Source of the DNA: Zarea fungicola
Taxonomy: Eukaryota > Ascomycota > Sordariomycetes > Hypocreales > Cordycipitaceae
Assembly (NCBI GenBank): GCA_900169235.1
Contig: FWCC01000082.1
Span: forward strand, 124,001-188,000
DNA: 64,000 nt
Direction of reading: 5' to 3'
Part shown: positions 45,520 through 55,531 of the stretch, piece after piece
Position numbering within the stretch: the first letter of the stretch is position 1
How the letters are laid out: each line of letters starts with the position of its first letter
Translations under genes and position numbers: made by a program
The notes under the pieces: generated by a model
What the model was told of the DNA's origin: nothing
What the model saw: the letters and a program-made list of their open reading frames with translations, nothing else
The model's database searches: none

Positions 45520-47531
45520 CGTTGTTGATTATTTGCATTTAATCTAGGTGTTTCCAGCCTTGGATGCCAGGCGCTGCTTCGGGGAGCCTGCCTATAATAT
45601 ATGCAGGCCATAGTCCAGTTCAATTTTTGTCGCATGCATGGCTTCGCCTCTTTCTTGTAAGGCAGTGTCTTGGGCTCCCTGACACAGCCACGCCTGCCAG
45701 TTTGCACAACCTAATTTTCAGCACACTGAAGCGCGTCGGTCAAGAGGTAAAAATTTTGGATGCCTACTAATGCACAGTCTCCGACAAGCACCAACATTAC
45801 AGCCAGGGGCATAGCAGTTCGGAGTATCAGACCTGGGTAACAAATTAAATTGGTTTCTGCGACTATATGATGACTAGGCACGCAGCAATGAATGGCGCCC
45901 TGAGAAGCATCACCGATGTAGACAATGAATCTCCGGAGGTGAAGCTGCGAATGTGCTGTCACTCTGCACGTAACAGTGCATGACAGCTTAATTGCCTGGT
46001 TCGCGCACCGGACTACGGTGGCCGCCTCACGAGTGCGTTTCCAGTGGCCAGTCAGCAGCATGATGCATAGTGAGCTGCACCGCACGCGCTCAGTCTCGTG
46101 GACAGGCACAGATTCGTAAAGATTGATCTGCTTTGAAACCCTTGTTATTCTGATAGACCCGGCCGCTGCCCGTTGCCCGGGACACTATACAAACGCTTTA
46201 TCAGGGCAGCACTTCTCCACCACACACATCGCACTGCACCGACATTCCCTCTATACTATATTATAATGATAGTTTGCAGCTTTGCGTAACTCCCCGTGTA
46301 TGTGCGAAGTATCACAAATGCGCAAATGGCCGAAAAGGGAATCGTCACCTCGGGCCAGGCCGCCATAATCCCCACTGTGATTTGAAATGCTACGGAGCAC
46401 ATCCGTACTTCGAGGCCCATTACAACGTGAATTATAGTCGGCCTGCTTACAGTAAGAAACCCGTTAACTGGCAGAGGCAAGATGTCACCTGCACAATTGC
46501 GCTGCAATATAGCTAGAGATAGTTATGGCGCCCTGGTTACTCTGATCACTGAATCATCGCCTATGCTTGCAACATCAGCCCCATACGGATCTCACACTGA
46601 ATCATCGCTTGCTTATTATAGCCGTTGTTTTGTTCGCTCCCGATAGCAGCCATCTTCACCATATGACGTAATGGGGGCAATCTATCATAGTCATGCTTGG
46701 TTCCGTGGCTTCATGTGCCTATTTTCAAACGATGGTGCTGAAATTCCAGAGAGAATTTCTTGAGTGGCAATTATCCAGGTCGCGGCCTTTATCCCAATTG
46801 CTGCTACACATGTGTTTCAGCGGGGAGCTTGCCCTGGTAAAGTGTCCTGTAATGTACTTTCCACATCTGTTCGCTTTCCTTCTCTAGATTAAACATAATA
46901 CTAGCCTAACTTTAACTATACTAAAGTGGCCACTGACTCAGTGCCTAATAAGGCATTATGTCCTGCCAAATTGCGGCGCAAAGACTGCCATTCTACAGTA
47001 GTGGGTTGCATGAATTTAACCCGCCAGACTTACTGCAGTTGCGGATAGATTAAATACCATAAAACAGGGTGCTTATATGAAAGTAGTGTTTACTGGTATG
47101 TTCTTAGTATATTAGCCATCGGTTTTAATGGGCCTGAAGATCTACTCGTATACACAGCTATTTTCCCACGGACTTGACTCGACCCGCTGTATTCCGTCAC
47201 CTTGGGGAACAAAATGTCAGATCAACTTATGTTCCCACGTATAAACAGAGTAGTATCCCGCGGGCAAGCGTCCGTGGCAAAAGCTCCCATGCCCGTCAAC
47301 TCTAACTATTGGTCGAATTACCTTGTCTGGACTTTCGGTAATGAATTTTCTATTCAAGTTCCACATGTGGCAACGGAATTAAAAAAAAACGGGGAGCGAG
47401 CGAGGTGTGATAGCTGTTTCCCCGTCTCCAAATGTGCTGCCTGCGAGTATATAAACCCACCTTCACCCAGCAAGCGACGTCTGGAATACTAAATTACACT
47501 CATCTGAATTACTTTTGGCTATTATCCAGCT
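45520..47531. other. intergenic stretch with diverged repeat, no supported gene
   Basis: Holds the promoters of the leftward HET gene and the rightward P450 gene. The frames at 45711-46109 and 46256-46516 lie on opposite strands, lack domain signals and are not convincing. ACTGAATCATCGC is repeated at 46545 and 46597. The diverged repeat copy is at 46727-46945. Confidence 0.4.
46727..46945. repeat. diverged dispersed repeat, copy 2
   Basis: Partner of the copy near 39.1 kb. Here the frame reads VLKFQREFLEWQLSRSRPLS and continues to FPHLFAFLL, whereas copy 1 has VLDFQEAFIK and then stops at matching places. The ancestor was therefore probably coding. Confidence 0.7.
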
Positions 47532-49410
47532 ATGCCGCTCTCGCCTCAAGCTAAACTTCCTGCTGGAAACTTCTGGCTCGCTGGCATTACGCCCAGCAGG
47601 CTTTCATCATACATAATCGCAGCTTTATTTATTGCGGTTATTTTGGCACTGGTAAAGCGGCCCGTCGGCCCGTCCAAGGTACCATTAGTGAACGGCCGTT
47701 CATCTTTCTTCAGTAATGACTTCCGTGTAAGCTCCCTGGTTTCGGCAGTAGCTGTCTGATCGCGAATCCAATCATGACGACCAACACAACATCAACAGAA
47801 ATTATACCAAAGAAATCTAAAGGGAATAATGGACGGCGCAAGGGCACGCTATCCAGACCAACTCTACCGCGTTGCTTCTGACAACGGCGATGCAATCGTC
47901 ATCATGCCTTATACATACGCCGACGAAATCCGAAGCAATCCGCATCTGAGCTTTACTAAATTCTTCCATGTTGTATGTATTTCTCATTTTTTATCTCTTC
48001 AGGCCTAACATTGGCTATATTAGGAACTCCAGACGGATTTGCCAGGTTTTGAAGTGGCAGCTACGACAGATGGTATAGATCATAGTGCCCTAGTCCGAAA
48101 AATATGTGTCGGACCTCTTACACGCTCTCTTTGTAAGTGCAGCAGCCATCATATGAGCAAGTCAACTGACAAAATTAGCTTCAATTATAGAGCTTCTGTC
48201 CGACGAGGTTTCCTTTTCGCTGTCACATCTTATCGGCGACTCCACAGGTGAGAAGAGCTCTGCGAAACACTTGGAAGCTCATAACTAATCTTCAATTTCT
48301 ATCAGAATGGCAGGAATTTGGTTCTAAACCCCTTCTCTTGGATATCGTCGCTCGAATGTCTTCGAGAATTTTCCTTGGAGACACGCTCTGCCGCAACCTG
48401 GACTGGCTGCAGGTTACAAAATTATTTACTATTCAGCTGTTCGTTGCTGGAGCCGCTGTCCGTCGGGTTCCCGGCCCACTGCGGTTTCTCTGGCACTGGT
48501 TTATTCCTGAGTGCCGCGAGCTCAGGCGGCTACAGGAAGAAGGGCATCGTATTCTTCTACCTGTCGTTCAAGAACGCCAGCGTCTGAGAGAGGTCGCAAA
48601 AGAAAAGAATGAGCCACATCCTGCCACCGACGCCATCGATTGGGCTGCAGATGCAACCAAGGGTCATAATTATAGGCCTATTCTTATCCAGCTCGGTCTT
48701 TCTCTGGCAGCAATCCACACCACGACAAATCTCTTTCAGCAGGTGCTACTGGATATCCTCGAGCATCCAGACATTATACCGGATCTCCGTCAAGAAATGT
48801 CAAGCGTTCTCGCAGGTCAAGGTTGGGCCAAGACTTCAATGTACAACATGAAACTGCTGGATAGCGTTATTAAAGAGTCACAACGCAGAACATTACCTAA
48901 TCTCAGTAGGCACCTTATATTATAATTTAAAAGTCTTTTTTTCTTTTATTTTGCTAACATTATTGGTCAGTCTCAATGCGCCGCTACGTCACCCAGGACG
49001 TTCAGTTGTCTGACGGAACGACACTGCACAAGGGCTCCCGCGTCGGCATTGACGCAAACCGAATGCTCGATCCTAATGCCTATGAAGACCCAATGGAGTG
49101 GAAACCTTATCGCTTTCTCGAGTTGCGATCGAAGCCAGGTCATGAGGCAATGGCGCAGGCAGCTTCAGTGCATGTAGATCATACTGCCTTTGGATACGGC
49201 CAGCAAGCATGTCCCGGGCGCTTCTTTGCCGTCAACGAGCTCAAGGTTGCGCTGTGTCACCTGCTTCTCAAGTATGACGTGAAGTTATCGCCTGGTTCGG
49301 ACACGCGCACCAACTATGTAGGGTTCGGTGCCTTTACTAGCACAGACGCACGCATCAAGATACGGAAGAGGGTGGAGGTGGACCTAGATACCAAGTCTAT
49401 TTTTGCTTAA
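47532..49410 (+). CDS. cytochrome P450 monooxygenase
   Basis: Six exons (47532-47726, 47799-47972, 48024-48132, 48179-48247, 48306-48905, 48971-49410) give 528 residues. An N-terminal helix (LSSYIIAALFIAVILALV) anchors it to the ER. I-helix-like LGLSLAAIHTTTNLFQQ, K-helix KESQR (ExxR) and heme loop FGYGQQACPGRFF with Cys463 are intact. Overall wording (RARYPDQLYRV, HLSFTKFFH, DLPGFEVAATTDG) resembles the lovA/ent-kaurene-oxidase-like fungal P450s of specialised metabolism. The acceptor at 48177-48178 is used rather than the next AG, which would create a stop. It converges with the MocA-type oxidoreductase, only 140 bp apart; no terpene synthase or PKS is in the window. Confidence 0.92.
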
Positions 49411-49550
49411 AAAGTGTTGGTATCTTTGTAGGATATTTCAGCTAAATGACGAAAGAGGTATCCGATGCCTCTAATAAAAGACCGCAATACATACAGTTTC
49501 CGGTAAACAAGATTACTGCACTTGAAATCTATTTTGCCTCCAATGAAACT

Positions 49551-50936
49551 TCATTGATTCATGTTGCCCAAAGGAGCGCGAGTCGGTCGCAATCCTAACC
49601 CAGACTTTTGATACACCATGTCAATAGCCTTCATCTGTGCTAAACTGTCCTCCGCAGAGACCCATGCCGCATCAACTTTGCGCCCCCGCACTCTGTTGAC
49701 AAACTGTTCCAGCTGATACCTGTACGACTTCCAGTGTACTTCCCCAGGCTCATTGACATTGATTTCATGAAATGAGTGAACGCCTTTCTGTGCCTTTTCC
49801 GTCCACCGTTTTACGATTTGATGGTTATCCTTGCGCCGCACTTGGTAATGATCCTCGGTATCAATTCGATTGTGCAGGGTGGCAAACATGTGGCCAGAGA
49901 AGGTCACGCTTCGAGTGACAGTCTTTTCATGGTTTGGATCGAGTGATTCATCGTCGACGAGGGTTTCGCGATGCTCAACTTTAATACTGGGGAGTCTGAA
50001 TTTCAGCCAGGGAGCATTGTAGTTTCCGTGAATCTCCCCGATGCCGCCGTTGGGAAATTTCAACTTGGCCGTGTATTCACTGTCACAGAGATGGCTTGCC
50101 GGTGCGCCGGCAGTTTTTGTCTCGCACTCTGTGCACTCCTCGGGCTCCGAGGCGAAAATAGATCGCAGGGCCGATATCCCATAGGATCCAATGTCCATGA
50201 TGGCGCCGCCGGATAGCTCGTAATTGTACCGGATGTCTGTGAGCGCAATGGCGCCTTTGGGGGCCAATGCGACATGGGACGCATACACCACATTGGCAGG
50301 CCGAATTTGCGACATGAAGTATTTCCATGTGGGGTCAAAATAGTAGTGCACAGCTTCAAGAAGAATTGGTGCATTTGGCTCTTTGAGTAGGGGTAGGTTG
50401 AAGAGCAACTCGGCTTCCTCGGCGTTGGAGACGGACGGCTTTTCTAAAAGTACATGTTTGCCATGCTGCAATGCCTTCAAAGCCCATTCCAGATGGAGTC
50501 CGTTTGGGAGGGCAATATACACTGCATCAACTTCTGGATTTCCTAGCAGAGCTGCTGACTGTTAGCATTGATCTGCTGCGCGGGCATAATTGTAGCAAGA
50601 GATGCCATGTTCCTGCACCTTACCTTTGTAGGAATCGAAAACAACGGGGATATTATTTTGTTTTGCATAAGTCTCTGCTTTTTCCTTGTCCCGAGCAGCC
50701 ACAGCGTGGATCACTACGTCAGGGTGAGTGCGAGCTGGTACAATCAGAGCCAACGGACTTGGATAAAGGTCAGTATATCAAGTCCATACATTAACTGGTC
50801 CTTTTTCTTTTCTGTACAGCATCACTCACGCAATTTTTGCTGCCCCAAGGATTCCAAACCTGATGGGGTTTTCAGTCTTCTGAACCACTGGCGGATTACC
50901 GGACACCCAGTTCCGATGCAAGAAGTTGAACACCAT
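49551..50936 (-). CDS. Gfo/Idh/MocA-family oxidoreductase (D-xylose / dihydrodiol dehydrogenase-like)
   Basis: Three exons (50936-50830, 50757-50624, 50554-49551) give 414 residues. The Rossmann start RFGILGAAKIAPLALIVPAR is made only by splicing intron 1. VYIALPNGLHLEWALKAL and HVLLEKPS with Lys119 (the EKP motif) are the family hallmarks, and AHYYFDP-like EAVHYYFDPTWK opens the C-terminal sheet domain. Fungal relatives are annotated as NADP+-dependent D-xylose dehydrogenases or trans-dihydrodiol dehydrogenases; the actual substrate is uncertain. Its 3' end abuts that of the P450 gene. Confidence 0.9.
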
Positions 50937-51705
50937 GGCTCATTACTACCAATCTACGTAGAATCGTAATTCTGCGTAAGCGTTGTTAAACATATGCTAT
51001 GGCTACATACGTTGAAAACGTTAGGGAGATTCAACTTTATATCTGTCAAGGGACTAACTGAGAGCAAAGCTACGTCTTACAGCCCAGCCAGACAATGTGG
51101 TGTTGGTGACAGGGTAACTGTTTTGCGACCTGTGGTTGGTCAGAGCAATCAGGCGGGAATTGGTTCCAGGATATTGAATCCACTGCCCCAATTTAGCGGA
51201 GTTTGCAACTAACTAGTAAGCAGTGGTGAGGGGGTAGAAGTACCAGTAAAGTACTGGTAAAACGTATCACTGGTCTGTGCATTTGACTGCATCATTCTAC
51301 GGAGTACTTCGCCTTGCATGGCTAGTGTAAAAGCCTCTTCCATCACTGCGGTTCTTCCTCTTCACCTCCACTCGTATTATCAGCCTACGCCTTTTAAAGT
51401 CTATACCCTTACAGCATACGCGGACTTTTTATTCTTATTTTTAAAACTTAGTCTTCAGCGGAGGAGCGGGGAAAACCTGCCTGCACGGCTCAAAGGTTTC
51501 CCCGTCTCTAGTACAGCCGTACCGTGAGAATTAGCGCGTACCATGAGTTATTCGTAACACTAACTAGATGACTATTCATCTACCTTTCTGCACCAGAGAG
51601 CCCGATGACCGTAACGTATAGCTGTTGGGGCGCCAGCGTATAACCAGCCACGAGACCAACCGTGAACTAACATTACTGATGGAGGCAACGATCAGCCCAA
51701 CCCAG
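50937..51705. other. intergenic, no supported gene
   Basis: The promoter of the oxidoreductase is on the left. A perfect 8-bp inverted repeat with 3-nt loop, TACCAGTA-AAG-TACTGGTA, is at 51241-51259. Short frames carry no domain or ATG support. Confidence 0.4.
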
Positions 51706-53291
51706 CTATTCATCGCCGCCACTGCCTCCGTGGCCGTAAACACACATGGCATCTGAGCAATCGTTTCTATTGTCCTGCCCAGCTCTTGCACTCGCACGGC
51801 ACTTCCCCTGTCGAGCCAGCGTCCACAAGGCATCATACTCTGTCGCTGAGAGTGTGGGATGGTAATGGTGGCTGCTGCACGATCTGTGAGTGCACTCTCC
51901 ACGGAGAAAAAGAAAATAACACAACTTTTTCTTCTTCATCTTCTCCAAAATCATGCTATTAACGGATAGCTGTTTGTCGATACGCCACCCATTCTGATCC
52001 TTGATAACGGGACCGAGTCTCTCTGATTGCACTTCGGGCATAGCCCATCCTGTCCAGGACTCTCTGTGAGTCGACACGGGCGCCATTGTCATTTCGGTGC
52101 CACCGTTGCTGCCTGTATTGGCTTCTGCTGTCGTACGTATGACTTCCTGTCCCCGACTTGCTGCTCCTGCCAAGTTTGCCCACGTCGCAGGCAGCATCTG
52201 CTCGTTGAAGATGGAGGTAAATCGCGTTGTCTTGAACCCTAAATTACTGATCCCGGTCGGGAATGGGCTTGCCCCCTGCAACAGGGTTATACGTCCTGCA
52301 AACTGATTGTCGGCCGCAAACTGACCGAGGAAGGGAGCATACCCACTATCGTGGCCACATGCGAGCACGAGGTGTTTGCATTGGTAACTGTGTAAGAAAA
52401 AGTCGACACTCGCTAGGAAAGTTAGTTAATGATCGCATACAACAAGCTGCATTGTGTAAGGGAATGCAAGTTCGATGGCGTACCTCGAATCTTGGTGTCG
52501 GCTCTTTCCTTTCCAGGACCGACATCGACAAAGTCAAAAAACGCGTGACGGTTGCTGAAGCCGGTCGTAAACTCTCGAAATTGGCTCACGTCGCTCACCT
52601 TCCTTCCACCCTGAAGCACTCTGGCCAACGCACTCACGCTTGCAAAAGCTCTTACGACGATGTCCACCGCTTTGGGGATCTCTGGCATGTCTTCCACATA
52701 CTGCAGCATAGCCGATCGAAGTGCATCAGCGGCGTTCTCACCCCCCTTCTCTGCTATACCAATGAACTTGTCGTGAAACTACCAAAAGGCATAATTTAGA
52801 GCGGCAAATGAGCGACTAGTAGCAGAGATGCTTACCACGTAGCAATCTGCATCCGCGTCTATAAGTAAGACAACAAACGGGCGGCTTGCCAACTGCTCTT
52901 TCCAAACTTTGTTCTGCTTAATTTCCTCCTGAAAACGCCTTCGCAGGTCGTGCTGGCAATCGAGATCAAGCTGTGTTTGGGCCAGTGCTGCTTTCGTAGT
53001 GCTCAATTCGGCCAACAATTCCTATACCTCGATATTTTAGCAGTTAACCCTACTGTCGGGCTCAGGGTTGGACATTGTGCAAATGTTCGATCGAATAGAA
53101 TCACTGGTTCATTCGCATGATTCGATTCAGATGCGGGTTTCGTTCGCATGATTCGCAAGATGTCCAACCCTAGTCGGGCTTGAACCACCTACATCAATTA
53201 GTTTCAGTCCCGCATCAACTTGGGTGGCGAGACCGTCACGAGTTTTGGCGACGCGGGTATGATATTTCTCAAGCTCCATCGTTTCCAGCAT
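51706..53291 (-). CDS. CCCH zinc-finger protein with N-terminal coiled coil (fungal family)
   Basis: Four exons (53291-53193, 53021-52836, 52778-52484, 52412-51706) give 428 residues. A coiled-coil N-terminus (MLETMELEKYHTRVA to ELLAELSTTKAALAQ) leads to a central domain with PFVVLLIDADADCY, FFDFVDVGPGKERADTKI and CKHLVLACGHDSGYAP, typical of a fungus-specific CCCH family (the domain I know as DUF7923). Two zinc fingers end the protein: LCYFLFLRGECTHRSCSSHH and DCSDAMCVYGH. Predicted role is RNA or nucleic-acid binding; the partner is unknown. Intron 1 is 171 nt because a MITE sits in it; without it the intron would be 53 nt. Confidence 0.85.
53063..53172. mobile_element. 110-bp hAT-like MITE with 8-bp target duplication, inside an intron
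   Basis: The ends are CAGGGTTGGACAT and ATGTCCAACCCTA, 12 of 13 matching as inverted repeats. GTCGGGCT flanks both sides exactly (53055-53062 and 53173-53180). An 8-bp duplication and CAGGGTTGGAC-like tips are typical of hAT elements. There is no coding capacity. CGCATGATTCG is repeated inside. It lies in intron 1 of the CCCH gene. Confidence 0.88.
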
Positions 53292-55531
53292 GGAGAGGAG
53301 AAACTCTAACAATCGGAAGATCGCCTTTCAGCACGGAGCATCTGAAGGCCGTGGTATTGAGATCGTGTACAAGTCTTTGCGGGGTAACGGAGCCGCGGGT
53401 TTAGATTAATCCTCCAGCAGTGGCATTATTTTCCTTGGGCACAGCCTGAGCCCAGCCCGCCGAGGTCGTCAGGCAGCAGCAAGCGCTGTGGCTTGCATGA
53501 CGCAGAAGCCCTTTTGTCGACGTCTCCAACGCAGCACTCATTATTGGGCCGGTCAATGTGTCATCCATGATCCATCAGCCATCGTCCCGCCGCCGAATCC
53601 TTGAGCAGCGTTCCTCGACCATGCCCAGAGAGTGCATATACCTCCCCGCATCAACAAGCATTCCCCTTTGTCGTATCCATATCAACCACGGTGCTGCTAT
53701 TTTCAGTCGAGAGCTTCCGACATGTCTTTACATTTCATCCGCGATATCTTGATTGCTATGGCTGGGAAGAAAAAGAAGAAAGGCGACACTTGTCTCCGGG
53801 AGCGCAAAGCTAACACCCAATTGCTACAAACGTTGACTGTAGATGCACAAATTTAAATACATACAACTACGCCATATTACATTATTATTTCCAAAGTATT
53901 TTTATCGAAATAACCAGGGCGGCTTCTACTTGACCAACTATCTCCTGTTTGTTTCATCGCTGACGCATGAAACGTTGACATGTCTCTTCAAATTTCTCAG
54001 CGTTCACTTTTCCCAGCATCCAAAACTTTGCCATAGCTAGCCAGTTAGCTGGAAGTACTGCACGACCTCCCCCGAACGGAGTTTTGCTGGAAGGGGGTTT
54101 TTACCACTAGGCATACTAAATGACAAGAATCACCAGAGAAGAGCAAACCAGAGAGTGTCGGGGAGGCATGGGTTCCATTTCCTCCATTACTGGTAGCAGC
54201 CATGGAAGTATTGTATGTTTCAGGCTACACCATCTTTCATCTTCAAAGAGCTTTGCTTTCTTTCGAGGAATCTTCTATTTGACTACGTATTAACCAACTA
54301 ACCTGCGGACCACCTAAACGGCTAAATACATCTAGCCATGTAGCCTACCTATAGGGACCAACTTTTGTAGCATTAATGAAGCGAAAATATACAACACAAA
54401 TTATATGAGTAACTCTGTTGAATCTTTGTAAATACCAACTATATGGCGCGTAGATAATTGCAGTTTAGACCTGTACTGGTAATTATAGTGAGGCAGTGCG
54501 GGTCTGCAAATATCCGCCAGTAATTTACTGGTGCCAAGCTGTTTTTAGCTTGCGCTCTAGCTGTTTTTTCGGGAGCGATTACTGCGATTTCTTCCTGTTA
54601 CCCCAGATTCGAGATACGCGCGGCCCTAATTACATTTGGCATGCCATTTCGGTCCGGATATTGGCTGACAGGTGAGATGCTGTACTATGACTAGCTATTG
54701 TTTAGTGCATGATGGCAAAGTGATTGGCTGATGACCAGTCCAGCAAAGCCAACTATGCACTTGATTTCTTTTTTGCTTTGCAATTTCTGTGGATTTCGCT
54801 TTTCAGAAGTAACCCTCATCCATACCCCGGTTTGTGAACAGTTCGTTGCCCCACGATGCGGCTTTCACATGTCAAATGCAGGGTTGCAAAGAAGCCCTGT
54901 CAGCGCCACTAATATAAGCAAGATCCAGCGAGTTCTCTCCTATAGCAAGTTACCTATTACAGAAAAGACCATTTTTTATTTCCCAATTTTCTCTCACAAG
55001 CATTTTAGCTCCTCCTGGTTGGTCCCTCCGTAAGCAAACACCCGCTCCCTGACCGTCACGCGCCGCCATCTTCACAAGCCTAAAGCTAAAACGCCCCTCC
55101 GCCACGACTAATACAAAGGGAGACGACACCGCTCAGGCTCCATCATCTACCCTTTTCTCATTTCCCTTGTTGGTACAATTTATTCGCATTCAATTCATCT
55201 AGAAAACTGTCACTGCAAAGGCTCTGTTGGATTGTTTTTTCTTTTTTACCCAAGGTCGGGCTGTCTGTCGCGAACTTTCCATTCCAGCCTTGTCTGCTAC
55301 CCACCCTCATCCTCGGTGGCGGGCTACGTCACAACAATTTACACGTGGTCCAGCGCCAACACACCCGGTTCTATCGGGATATTTCGACGACACATGATGA
55401 ATTGGGGCCATTTGGCGTTTAAATCCGACGTACTCGCCACATTCTTATATAACTGAGATAGCGACAACCTTCCTCTACATCGTCGGCAGCGGCCGCCGCC
55501 AGAACCACCACAACAACCACCCCCGACAACC
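53292..55531. other. long intergenic stretch, no supported gene
   Basis: No frame has an ATG, splice signals and a domain together. CCAGTAAtTTACTGG (54517-54531) is a palindrome related to one at 51241. From about 55030 the sequence turns C/T-rich with CCACCACAACAACCACC before the esterase ATG, as expected for a promoter and leader. Confidence 0.4.

Noticed and set aside
46256..46516. Overlapping small frames on both strands as a secreted peptide gene
   Set aside because: Possible introns are arbitrary and neither frame gives a signal peptide with a coherent downstream part.
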